From Priestia filamentosa (GTDB lineage Bacteria; Bacillota; Bacilli; Bacillales; Bacillaceae_H), in the NCBI RefSeq assembly GCF_900177535.1, contig NZ_FXAJ01000014.1:1-62982 (forward strand): a DNA stretch of 62,982 bases, written 5' to 3'. Positions 43,940 to 52,305 of this stretch are shown piece by piece. Each line of letters opens with the position of its first letter. Within the stretch, counting starts at the first letter, position 1. The notes beneath the pieces are model-generated. The model was not told where the DNA came from. It searched no databases and saw only the letters and a program-made list of their open reading frames with translations. Both the position numbers and the translations under genes were made by a program.

Positions 43940-46021
43940 ATGCGTTACATGGTAGGAGTAGACGTGGGAGGAACATTCACAGATGTTACATTGGTAGATT
44001 CGGATAAGGGGAGTATTAAGAATCATAAAGTCCCTTCCACTCCCAAGGATCCTTCTCATGCTATTATGACAGGGATTGAACAAATTCTTGAAATGAATTC
44101 TATTCCTTTTAATGAAGTAGAGTATCTAGCTCATGGAACTACTGTAGCAACCAATGCTCTTATAGAACGAAAAGGAGCTAAAACAGCCCTTATCGTTACA
44201 AAAGGATTTCGTGATTTACTGGAGATTGCTAGACAAACTCGTCCTCACTTATATGATTTGTTTAAAGAAAAACCTGAGACAGTTATTCCGGGTGACTTAC
44301 GATTCGAAGTTGAAGAACGCCTTTATGCAGATGGATCGGTACGCACACCTATTAACATAAACGAACTGAGAAAAGTAATTGAACATTTGAAGGAAAAAGA
44401 AGTTACATCCATTGCTGTTTGTTTTCTTTTTTCTTTTAATAATCCAATTCATGAGAAGGTAGCTGTAGAAGAGATTAAACGTCTCTTTCCGGAAGTGTAT
44501 GTTTCTGCCTCCCATCAAATCGTTCCTGAATTTAGAGAATACCCACGAATCAGTACCACATCACTCAATGCGTATTTAGGACCTGTAATGAAAACGTATA
44601 TGGAGAATTTTCAAAATTCCGTTCATTCAGTGGGGATTCCGGTTGATCCTTATATTACCCAGTCAAATGGAGGTATCATTTCTATCCAAGAATCTGTGTC
44701 TAGTCCAGTTCGTACTGCCGTGTCAGGACCAGCAGCAGGGATAGTTGCAGCCTCACATTTATCCGAACTTACAGATTATAGGAATTTAATCACATTTGAT
44801 ATGGGTGGGACCTCCGCAGACTTTAGTCTTATTGAAAATGGAGAACCAAAGGTTTCAATGGAAAGAGAAGTTGAGGGTTTTCCAGCTAGAATACAGATGT
44901 TAGATATTTATACATATGGAGCAGGAGGTGGCTCAATTGCCTGGATTGATGCAGGGGGTGCCTTAAAAGTAGGCCCCGAGAGTGCAGGGTCTACTCCAGG
45001 TCCAGCTGCCTACGGACGTGGGGGAACTTTACCGACAGTTACAGATGCAAATGTAGTATTGGGAAGACTAAATCCGAATGGAATCCTTGGGGGCCGTATG
45101 GATTTAGATGTAGAAGCATCTAAAAGGGTTATTCAGGAGCATATTTGTGATAAAACTAACCTTTCTTTATTAGAGGCAGCGAGTGGGATTCTTTCAATTG
45201 TAAATGCCAATATGACACGTGGAGTTCGATTAATTTCTGTAGAAAAAGGGCATTCACCAAGTGATTTTGCTTTGGTTTCCTTTGGAGGAGGAGGTGGCTT
45301 GCATTGTGGTGCTTTAGCTAAAGCACTCAATATTCCTCATGTTATTGTACCTCCTTCGCCTGGAACTTTTTGTTCGCTTGGTTTATTGGTAACGGATATC
45401 CGTAGGGATTATGTGCGAACAGAACTACTTGAACCGGGAGAAGATAGTTTAATAACAATACGCCAACACTTTGAAAGTATGAAAGTAGAAGGTACACAAC
45501 TATTGGCAAAAGAAAATGTTCATCCATCTAAAAGGAGTTTTTCTCTGGACATTGATGTTCGTTTTGTTGGTCAAAATTATGAACTTCCCGTTCCAGTTCA
45601 ATGGGAAGAGTTAACGTCTGATGGAGTACAACATATCATTTCACGCTTTCATAAAATCCATGAAAAAAACTATGGATATTCTGATGAGGAAGGGAAAATT
45701 GAATTTGTAAATTACCGAGTTACAGCATTTGGTGAGTTACCAAAAGCTCCGTTAGTCAAAGCAAGTCAGGAGGATAATTGTTTAGTAGAAGCAGTATCTT
45801 ACCGAGATGTCTATTTCTCAGAAGCGAATAATCTAGGCTATTATAAAACAGGGATTTATAACCGTAGCGATTTAAATGCAGGGAATCGGGTTCAAGGACC
45901 TGCTATCATTGAGCAAATGGACACCACAATTTTAATTTTACCAAGTCAATCAGCTGTAATAGATCCATATCAAAATCTCATTATTAATACATTTGGCGAG
46001 GTGGAGAAAAATGAAGCATAA
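43940..46021 (+). CDS. hyuA: HyuA-type hydantoinase/oxoprolinase, ATP-dependent subunit
   Basis: A 693-residue subunit. I use the ATG at 43940 with GGGGGAAA upstream; an earlier frame start lacks a ribosome site. Landmarks of HyuA/AcxA proteins are MVGVDVGGTFTDVTLVD (ATP phosphate-1 loop), HGTTVATNALIERKGAKTAL near residue 65, GGIISIQESVSSPVRTAVSG near 245, ITFDMGGTSADFSLIENG near 280 (phosphate-2) and SFGGGGGLHCGALAKAL near 450. The protein is an actin-like ATPase that phosphorylates cyclic amides in 5-oxoprolinase or hydantoinase. It overlaps hyuB by 11 bases. Confidence 0.93.
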   Translation: MRYMVGVDVGGTFTDVTLVDSDKGSIKNHKVPSTPKDPSHAIMTGIEQILEMNSIPFNEVEYLAHGTTVATNALIERKGAKTALIVTKGFRDLLEIARQTRPHLYDLFKEKPETVIPGDLRFEVEERLYADGSVRTPININELRKVIEHLKEKEVTSIAVCFLFSFNNPIHEKVAVEEIKRLFPEVYVSASHQIVPEFREYPRISTTSLNAYLGPVMKTYMENFQNSVHSVGIPVDPYITQSNGGIISIQESVSSPVRTAVSGPAAGIVAASHLSELTDYRNLITFDMGGTSADFSLIENGEPKVSMEREVEGFPARIQMLDIYTYGAGGGSIAWIDAGGALKVGPESAGSTPGPAAYGRGGTLPTVTDANVVLGRLNPNGILGGRMDLDVEASKRVIQEHICDKTNLSLLEAASGILSIVNANMTRGVRLISVEKGHSPSDFALVSFGGGGGLHCGALAKALNIPHVIVPPSPGTFCSLGLLVTDIRRDYVRTELLEPGEDSLITIRQHFESMKVEGTQLLAKENVHPSKRSFSLDIDVRFVGQNYELPVPVQWEELTSDGVQHIISRFHKIHEKNYGYSDEEGKIEFVNYRVTAFGELPKAPLVKASQEDNCLVEAVSYRDVYFSEANNLGYYKTGIYNRSDLNAGNRVQGPAIIEQMDTTILILPSQSAVIDPYQNLIINTFGEVEKNEA

Positions 46022-47753
46022 TATCGATCCGATTACTTTAGAAATTATGGGAAATCTTTTATTATCAATAGCTGAGGAAATGGGAGTAACACTTGTTAAA
46101 ACTGCCTACTCTACAAATATAAAAGAACGAAAAGATGCTTCCACTGCAATATTTGATGCTCAGGGTCGAATGATTGCACAAGCAGAACATGTGCCAATGC
46201 ATCTTGGATCTATGCTCAGTGTAGTTACGGAAGTACTGAAAAAATTTCCTCCTGAGACAATTCAACCAGGTGACATGTTTATAACGAATGATCCTTATGC
46301 AGGAGGAGGGACACACCTTCCTGATATTACAATGATTGAACCTGTATTCATAGAAAATAACTTAGTTGCCTTTGTAGCCAATATTGCCCATCACTCTGAT
46401 ATCGGTGGAAAGGTACCTGGAAGTACATCAGCTGATGCGAATAGTATTTTCCAAGAGGGCACAAGAATCCCTTTAATTCGTATTTGCCGTCAAGGGGAAA
46501 TCGTACAGGAAACAATGGAATTTATTATGATTAATAGTCGAACTTCGGGAGAGAGACATGGAGATTTGCTTGCCCAAATTTCATGTAATAAAGCTGGTAC
46601 TAAACGAATGATTGAAGTAGTTAACCAATATGGGATAGAACACTTCACAGCTTGTACAGATGCCTTGCTTGATTACGCTGAGGAATTAATGCGTGCGGGT
46701 ATTCGTAGTTTACCAAATGGTACTTATTCATTTGAAGATTATCTAGATGATGATGGTGTTGATTTAGAGAGAAAAGTTCCTATTCGCGCTACTATAACTA
46801 TTGGAGATGGTACAGCCACTGTAGATTTTACAGGTACAAGTCCACAGGTAAGGGGTCCACTTAACGTTGTCTTTTCGGGTACATTAACAACAGTCTTTTA
46901 TTGTTTTAAAGCTATAGCCGGTCAAAATATTTTTGCTAATCAGGGGATTTATCGTGCATTAAAAGTAATAGCACCTGAAAATTCATTAGTCAATTGTTCT
47001 TTACCCGCACCAGTGGGAGTAAGGGTCGATACAGCTCAAAGGATTGCAGATGTTATTTTTGGAGCGTTAGCTAAAATAGCACCAGATAGAGTAGTTGCTG
47101 CTTGTAATAGTTCTGTTACTTCTGCTATTTTCTCTGGAATTAATCCAAATACAAATAATTACTTTGTTTATTTAGAAACCATTGCAGGAGGATCAGGGGC
47201 ACATAGCCATGGAGATGGGTTAAGTGGTGTACAAGTCCATATGACTAATACTTCAAACCTACCTATTGAAGCATTAGAACGAGAATATCCAATACTTGTA
47301 GAAAGTTATAGACTTTCTAAAGATTCTGGAGGAGCAGGGCGTTATAGAGGTGGATTAGGAATCCAGAGAGAGTTTAGAATGCTAACTGATAATTTGAACT
47401 ATACAGGTTTAGGTGAAAGGCACAAACTTTCTCCATGGGGAATTTCAGGAGGTAAAAACGGAGCTCCAGGAAGCTTTTGGTTAACAAGAAAAGGCGATAA
47501 ACCTGAAAAAATAAAGTCTAAAATCTCAGATTTAATTTTAAATAGGGAAGATCTAATTACGGTACACACACCTGGATCCGGAGGATATGGCAACCCACTT
47601 GAGCGACAAATTGATCTTATTATTAACGATGTAAAAGAAGGCAAAGTCTCTATAGAATCCGCAAGAAAAGATTATGGTGTAGCATTAACGGAAGATTTAC
47701 AAGTTGATGTTAATTTAACAAGGGAATTAAGAGAAGGCGTTATTGTTAAGTAA
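46011..47753 (+). CDS. hyuB: HyuB-type hydantoinase/oxoprolinase, B subunit
   Basis: A 580-residue partner subunit. The ATG at 46011 has GAGGTGGAG upstream and overlaps hyuA (ATGAAGCATAA). HyuB landmarks: DPITLEIMGNLLLSIAEEMG, HVPMHLGSMLSVV, FITNDPYAGGGTHLPDITMI near residue 90, ANIAHHSDIGGKVPGS near 125, and SGGAGRYRGGLGIQREFRM near 435. With HyuA it opens lactams such as 5-oxoproline or hydantoins with ATP. A strong terminator follows. Confidence 0.93.
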   Translation: MKHNIDPITLEIMGNLLLSIAEEMGVTLVKTAYSTNIKERKDASTAIFDAQGRMIAQAEHVPMHLGSMLSVVTEVLKKFPPETIQPGDMFITNDPYAGGGTHLPDITMIEPVFIENNLVAFVANIAHHSDIGGKVPGSTSADANSIFQEGTRIPLIRICRQGEIVQETMEFIMINSRTSGERHGDLLAQISCNKAGTKRMIEVVNQYGIEHFTACTDALLDYAEELMRAGIRSLPNGTYSFEDYLDDDGVDLERKVPIRATITIGDGTATVDFTGTSPQVRGPLNVVFSGTLTTVFYCFKAIAGQNIFANQGIYRALKVIAPENSLVNCSLPAPVGVRVDTAQRIADVIFGALAKIAPDRVVAACNSSVTSAIFSGINPNTNNYFVYLETIAGGSGAHSHGDGLSGVQVHMTNTSNLPIEALEREYPILVESYRLSKDSGGAGRYRGGLGIQREFRMLTDNLNYTGLGERHKLSPWGISGGKNGAPGSFWLTRKGDKPEKIKSKISDLILNREDLITVHTPGSGGYGNPLERQIDLIINDVKEGKVSIESARKDYGVALTEDLQVDVNLTRELREGVIVK

Positions 47754-47825
47754 AGCGATGGATAATAATAAAGTTAGTTATTTTTCTTAAAACGTTGGTT
47801 GAAATAAGATGGGATTATTACCTGT

Positions 47826-47880
47826 TCAATTTTGTATATAAAAAAGGTGGAGTTCTTTCCATCTTTTTTTATATACAAAG
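47826..47880 (+). terminator. Terminator after the hyuB gene
   Basis: TTTGTATATAAAAAAGGTGG pairs with CCATCTTTTTTTATATACAAA around a short loop, a long perfect-looking stem. Confidence 0.85.
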
Positions 47881-48009
47881 TATTCCTTTTTTCATTTTTA
47901 TCTATATTGATTCTAATAAGTACTAATCTTTAATTAGTTAGCAACAAAGTAAATGTTTTTTAATAGAGCTGGATTAAATAATGAATATCGTGAATTTTGG
48001 GGGTTAACT

Positions 48010-48855
48010 ATGAAACTTATAGGGATAGGTGATAACGTAATAGATTATTACAAGGATCAAAACCTTATATATCCAGGGGGAAATGCACTAAATGTAGCTG
48101 TAATGAGTAAGCGAAATGGGGCACAGGAATGTGCCTATTTAGGGATAATAGGAAATGATAGTAATGCAAAGCATGTACTTTCATGTTTAAAGGAGGAAGA
48201 AATTAACGTTGAAAGGGTACGCTTTGTTACTGGAATAAACGGAGAAGCTATCGTTTCTCTGAATGATACAGGGGATCGAGTGTTTGTAGGAACTAATAAG
48301 GAGACTAGAGTTCAATCTTTATTATCACTTAGATTTCAAAAGATAGACATGAATTATATAAATAAATATGATGTCATTCATACTAGTATTAATAGTGATA
48401 TTAACCATGAACTGATTAAGCTTTCACATAAAGCAATTTCCTACGATTTTTCTACTCCTGAAAAATGGAATGAAAGTTTACTATCACAAATTTGTCCTTT
48501 TATTACTTATGCATTTTTTTCAGGTAGCGAGCTCCCAATAAATCAAATATATTCCCTCTTTGACTCCGTGCATCAATACGGAGTAAATGTTGTAGGGGTA
48601 ACAAGGGGCGATAAACCAGCCATATTCTCAGAGAATGGAGAAATATCTGAACAACAGCCTTTACCTACTGAGTTAATAGATACCATGGGAGCTGGAGACT
48701 CCTTTATAGCAGGTTTTTTAACTCATTACCATGAACAATTAGATATGAAGAAAGCTTTGCTCAAAGCTGCTGAATCAGCAGCGAAAACTTGTAAGCATCA
48801 TGGAGCTTTTGGCTATCCAAAATATAAGAAAGAAGTACACTCAACTAGCAAATAA
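48010..48855 (+). CDS. frlD: FrlD-like fructosamine kinase (PfkB family)
   Basis: A 281-residue PfkB kinase, near the length of B. subtilis FrlD. The ATG at 48010 follows TTGGGGG. Motifs: GIGDNVIDYYKDQNLIYPGG then NALNVAV (signature 1 in the FrlD form PGGNALNVAV), and TMGAGDSFIAGFL near residue 232 (catalytic Asp). It phosphorylates the 6-position of a fructosamine, making the substrate for FrlB. It follows the terminator, so it has its own promoter with the regulator gene next to it. Confidence 0.9.
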   Translation: MKLIGIGDNVIDYYKDQNLIYPGGNALNVAVMSKRNGAQECAYLGIIGNDSNAKHVLSCLKEEEINVERVRFVTGINGEAIVSLNDTGDRVFVGTNKETRVQSLLSLRFQKIDMNYINKYDVIHTSINSDINHELIKLSHKAISYDFSTPEKWNESLLSQICPFITYAFFSGSELPINQIYSLFDSVHQYGVNVVGVTRGDKPAIFSENGEISEQQPLPTELIDTMGAGDSFIAGFLTHYHEQLDMKKALLKAAESAAKTCKHHGAFGYPKYKKEVHSTSK

Positions 48856-49061
48856 AACAATTTTTTAAATTCCTTAACTTACTTATGTGACTTATAACGA
48901 TTTCCTTTTGCAAAACATACTCAACCTTTACAATTACTGCTATACTTTTATATAATTTGGTCTAACATATATATTTTAATTTTTTGAAAATCTAATAAAG
49001 TGTCTGACTAGACTATATTTCGCTTTATCTAAAGGATTCTATAACTGCTTAGGTGATAATA

Positions 49062-49778
49062 ATGGATATTAAAAATAGTGATATACCACTTTATGAGCAA
49101 TATGCAGAAAAGTTCCGTCGAATGATTTTGAATAATGAATATAAAGTAGGGGATAAATTTCCTGTCGAAATGGAATTAGCTAAAAAGTATGGTGTAGCAA
49201 GAATTACTATTCGTACAGCTATTAATGAGCTTGTGGAAGAAGGCTTATTAGTAAGAAAACGTGCAAAAGGGACATTTGTTACAGAACCAAAGATTGAACG
49301 AGAGTTTGTTAACGTAGCCAGCTTTACAGAACGTATGCAGTCCCGAGGTATTAAAGCGAGTGCAAAATGTCATTCAATCAATAAAATTAAAGCTGACGCG
49401 AAGTTGTCAAAACGCCTACAAATTGAGGAAGGCAAGGAAGTTGTCGAGATTGTAAGAATTCGTTTAACGGATGGAAAACCCGTGGCTCTAGAACGTTCAT
49501 ATCTTCCAAGTTATCTTTTTCCAGGTATTGAAAATGAGGACTTAGAAAATAATTCTTTATATCGTTTATTAGAAAGTAAATATTCCATCCGTCCTGGTCA
49601 TTCGAGTAAAACACTTGAATTAACAAGAGCTAGTTTAAAGGAAGCACAGCTATTAAATACTAAGGCTAGTGCATCATTATTTTTGTTATTAGGCATTGTG
49701 TTCTCGGAAGAAAATCAAGTAATGGAATATGTAGAAAGTTTATTTTTAGGAGATCGTTTTCGTTTTCAAGTATATTAA
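49062..49778 (+). CDS. frlR: GntR/HutC-family regulator with UTRA domain (FrlR-like)
   Basis: A 238-residue regulator; the ATG at 49062 follows TTAGGTGAT. The winged helix is at residues 5-70 (IPLYEQYAEKFRRMILNNEY, ELAKKYGVARITIRTAINEL). The UTRA ligand-binding domain runs from about 90 to 235 (FTERMQSRGIKASAKC, ALERSYLPSYLFPGIEN). FrlR of B. subtilis has this architecture and represses frl genes until a phosphorylated fructosamine binds. Confidence 0.9.
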   Translation: MDIKNSDIPLYEQYAEKFRRMILNNEYKVGDKFPVEMELAKKYGVARITIRTAINELVEEGLLVRKRAKGTFVTEPKIEREFVNVASFTERMQSRGIKASAKCHSINKIKADAKLSKRLQIEEGKEVVEIVRIRLTDGKPVALERSYLPSYLFPGIENEDLENNSLYRLLESKYSIRPGHSSKTLELTRASLKEAQLLNTKASASLFLLLGIVFSEENQVMEYVESLFLGDRFRFQVY

Positions 49779-49826
49779 ACAGTATAATACTTGTAGTTTT
49801 AGGGTGCAGTGGATATGTGATACTTA

Positions 49827-49863
49827 AGGAACCGGCAATCAATTAATTGTCGGTTCCTTTTTA
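49827..49863 (+). terminator. Terminator after the frlR gene
   Basis: AAGGAACCGGCAAT pairs with ATTGTCGGTTCCTT and is followed by TTTAATT. Confidence 0.85.
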
Positions 49864-49994
49864 ATTGTAATTATTTATAAAGACAAATAGAGACTTTTTT
49901 TATTGATACGAGGCGACTTTTTGTTTATGGAGGGAGAGGAGAAGGGCTAACTTCCCCAAATACAGACTATGGTAACTGATTTATCATGACTCAT

Positions 49995-50055
49995 CTCAAA
50001 AACCATGGTTTTTGAAAAAGGGAAAAAGCTACTCTCAAGAGTAGCTTTTCTAAAG
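49995..50055. repeat. Palindromic repeat copy 2 and an extra hairpin
   Basis: CTCAAAAACCATGGTTTTTGAA (49995-50016) is a near-perfect palindrome. It is followed by AAAAGCTACTCT/AGAGTAGCTTTT (50026-50051), probably a terminator of the adjacent dehydrogenase gene. Confidence 0.6.
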
Positions 50056-50149
50056 AATCACATACTAAAGGAAATAGCAGGCCAATCGTAAAAAAATACA
50101 AACACGAGAAATCAACAAACATTGATTTAAATAAAAAATAGAAAGATAT

Positions 50150-51370
50150 TCAGAAAGATTTTACAGATCCATGAGGGTCAATAACAAATTTCTTTGATGC
50201 TCCTTGATCGAATTCAGCATATGCAGCTGGGGCTTGATCCAATGAAATAATCGTAGCATTGACTGCTTTTGCAATTTGAGCTTTTCCATTTAAAATAGCC
50301 ATCATTAAATCACGATGATATTTCATAACTGGCGTTTGTCCAGTCACAAAAGTGTGTGACTTAGCCCACCCTAATCCTAATCGAATCCTTAAGGTTCCAA
50401 ATTTCGCATCTTCATCTACTGCACCTGGATCTCCAGTAACATAAAGTCCTGGAATACCAAGGCGACCTCCTGCACGAGTTACTTCCATAATTGAATTTAA
50501 TACCGTGGCAGGAGCTTCACCAGTGGATGCACCGTGTCCATGAGCTTCAAACCCTACACAATCAATCGCACAATCCACTTCTGGTATACCTAGAATTTGT
50601 TCAATCTGCTCCCCAAGATTTGGATGTTCTCTTAAATTCACTGTTTCGCAACCGAAACTTCTAGCCTGAGTTAGCCGTTCACTGTTCAAGTCACCCACAA
50701 TCACAACTGACGCTCCTAGAATTTGAGCAGAATGGGCAGCAGCCAGACCAACAGGACCCGCACCAGCAACATAAACTGTAGAGCCAGGTCTAACTCCTGC
50801 ACTTATCGCCCCATGATAACCTGTTGGAAATATATCAGAGAGCATGGTTAAATCAAGGATTTTTTCCATAGCTTGATCCTTATCAGGAAATTTCAGCAAT
50901 TGGAAATCTGCATAAGGAACCATAACATATTCGGATTGTCCGCCAACCCATCCTCCCATATCTACATACCCATAAGCAGAACCAGGACGATCCGGGTTTA
51001 CATTTTCACAAATGTGCGTATCTTGCTCCTTACAGCTACGACAACGTCCACATGCAATGTTGAAAGGTACTGAAACAAGATCACCTTTCTTAATAAATTC
51101 GACATCTCGTCCTACTTCGATAACCTCACCTGTAATTTCATGTCCTAATATTAATCCACTCGGAGCAGTCGTTCTCCCTCTTACCATATGTTGATCGCTT
51201 CCGCAAATATTTGTTGTAATAACCTTCAAAATAACACCATGTTCACATTTTCGACCTACGTTTAACGGATTGACCCCTGGGCCATCTCTCAATATTAAAT
51301 CGGGATACCCGATGTCTTGAATTTCTACTTTACCTGGCTTCATATATGCAACTGCACGATTTTTCAACAT
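50150..51370 (-). CDS. fdhA: Glutathione-independent formaldehyde dehydrogenase-type zinc alcohol dehydrogenase
   Basis: A 406-residue zinc-dependent MDR dehydrogenase. I use the ATG at 51370 with GGGGAGAG upstream. Catalytic zinc ligands: ICGSDQHMVRG (Cys near 47) and GHEITGEVIEVG (His, Glu near 68). The structural zinc site is CGRCRSCKEQDTHIC near residues 98-112. The Rossmann loop GAGPVGLAAAHSAQ is near 190. The FdhA-type features are the NICGSDQHMVRGR segment and the AGGRLGIPGLYVTGDPGAVD loop. In other bacteria it oxidises formaldehyde or small alcohols and aldehydes with NAD. It is a single gene, on the strand opposite the Amadori operon. Confidence 0.92.
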   Translation of the reverse strand: MLKNRAVAYMKPGKVEIQDIGYPDLILRDGPGVNPLNVGRKCEHGVILKVITTNICGSDQHMVRGRTTAPSGLILGHEITGEVIEVGRDVEFIKKGDLVSVPFNIACGRCRSCKEQDTHICENVNPDRPGSAYGYVDMGGWVGGQSEYVMVPYADFQLLKFPDKDQAMEKILDLTMLSDIFPTGYHGAISAGVRPGSTVYVAGAGPVGLAAAHSAQILGASVVIVGDLNSERLTQARSFGCETVNLREHPNLGEQIEQILGIPEVDCAIDCVGFEAHGHGASTGEAPATVLNSIMEVTRAGGRLGIPGLYVTGDPGAVDEDAKFGTLRIRLGLGWAKSHTFVTGQTPVMKYHRDLMMAILNGKAQIAKAVNATIISLDQAPAAYAEFDQGASKKFVIDPHGSVKSF

Positions 51371-51616
51371 CTCTCCCCACCCTTCCAAGTCATCTTAGTT
51401 TAATAGTTACTAATTCAATATGGAATAATAAAACCCTCTACTATATTTTACTAACATTACTAAAGAATAAGATGGAAGCTACAACAACCAATAATCCTGT
51501 AAATAATCTAATTAGAGATTTAAGTCTAAAGATTAAATATTACTTATTTAAAAGTTAATTACAAAAAACTACGTCAAATAAAAAAGAAAGTAATAGTGAA
51601 AAATGACTAAATATAG

Positions 51617-51650
51617 AAATGTCTCAAAAACCACGGTTTTTGAGACATTT
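51617..51650. repeat. Palindromic repeat copy 3 (perfect 16-bp arms)
   Basis: AAATGTCTCAAAAACC pairs perfectly with GGTTTTTGAGACATTT across AC. It lies downstream of SET copy 2 (read leftward) and could act as a terminator. Confidence 0.7.
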
Positions 51651-51678
51651 TCTTGTAAAGATAATAAAAAAAATCGAG

Positions 51679-51723
51679 ATAAAAAAGTAAGCCCATCGAA
51701 AATCAATGAGCTTACTTTTTACT
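51679..51723 (-). terminator. Terminator of the second SET gene
   Basis: A nearly identical hairpin to that after SET copy 1, with two changes in the stem (GATAAAAAAGTAAGCCCATC / GATGAGCTTACTTTTT in the degenerate form). Confidence 0.75.
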
Positions 51724-51724
51724 T

Positions 51725-52114
51725 CTACTCGTTCTCACTTTCACGATCAAACCAAAGGAGCTCTTGATTATCTACATCTCCATTATAATTAATAAGAATC
51801 TCTTCTCCTGCTTGGATATCCGTATAAGCATAAAAATCAAAGGTATGATTGTCAAAATTAATTTTATAAGTAGCATTAGGTGTATACGAATGATTAAACA
51901 GCATACCATAGCCTAGAAGAATAGCTGTATGATTTACACCATATTCAAAAGCATAGTCCGCAAGTGCTGTCTTCTCAATGTAATCATGCTCTTTATTAGG
52001 ATAAGGGATAACAGGCGCTTCGTGAAGAAGCGTCCCTTTCTTGACATCTTGCTTAGCGAATACCCCTCTATTGAGTTCTCCGTCGCTTAGCGCAGACGTT
52101 TTTATTTCAATCAT
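51725..52114 (-). CDS. SET-domain protein, copy 2
   Basis: A 129-residue paralogue of the protein at 27953-28342 with few substitutions (for example S/T, I/V, L/F in the first third), the same ribosome site AGGTGAC, the same NHSYTPNATYKI and AGEEILINYNGD motifs, and matching flanks over about 540 bases. The two copies sit in the same orientation 24 kb apart, so recombination between them could excise or invert a large block. Confidence 0.85.
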   Translation of the reverse strand: MIEIKTSALSDGELNRGVFAKQDVKKGTLLHEAPVIPYPNKEHDYIEKTALADYAFEYGVNHTAILLGYGMLFNHSYTPNATYKINFDNHTFDFYAYTDIQAGEEILINYNGDVDNQELLWFDRESENE

Positions 52115-52305
52115 ACTTGTCACCTCTATATTCTTTCCTCTAAGATTTTGTTCTTTGTTACGCTTGACAATTTAAGGTGATAAAATCAACTATTTTGGTT
52201 CTGGTGCAAAAAGTCCACATCTTTCGTAAAGACTTTCTGCTATACTATTTTTGAATAGTAGCTAGATTCATAGCAATGATAACTTATTTGAAAGGTGAAT
52301 AGTAG

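Noticed and set aside
48868-48896. AATTCCTTAAC...TTATGTGACTT
   Set aside because: The arms match only with a 5-base or shifted centre, and both are degenerate.
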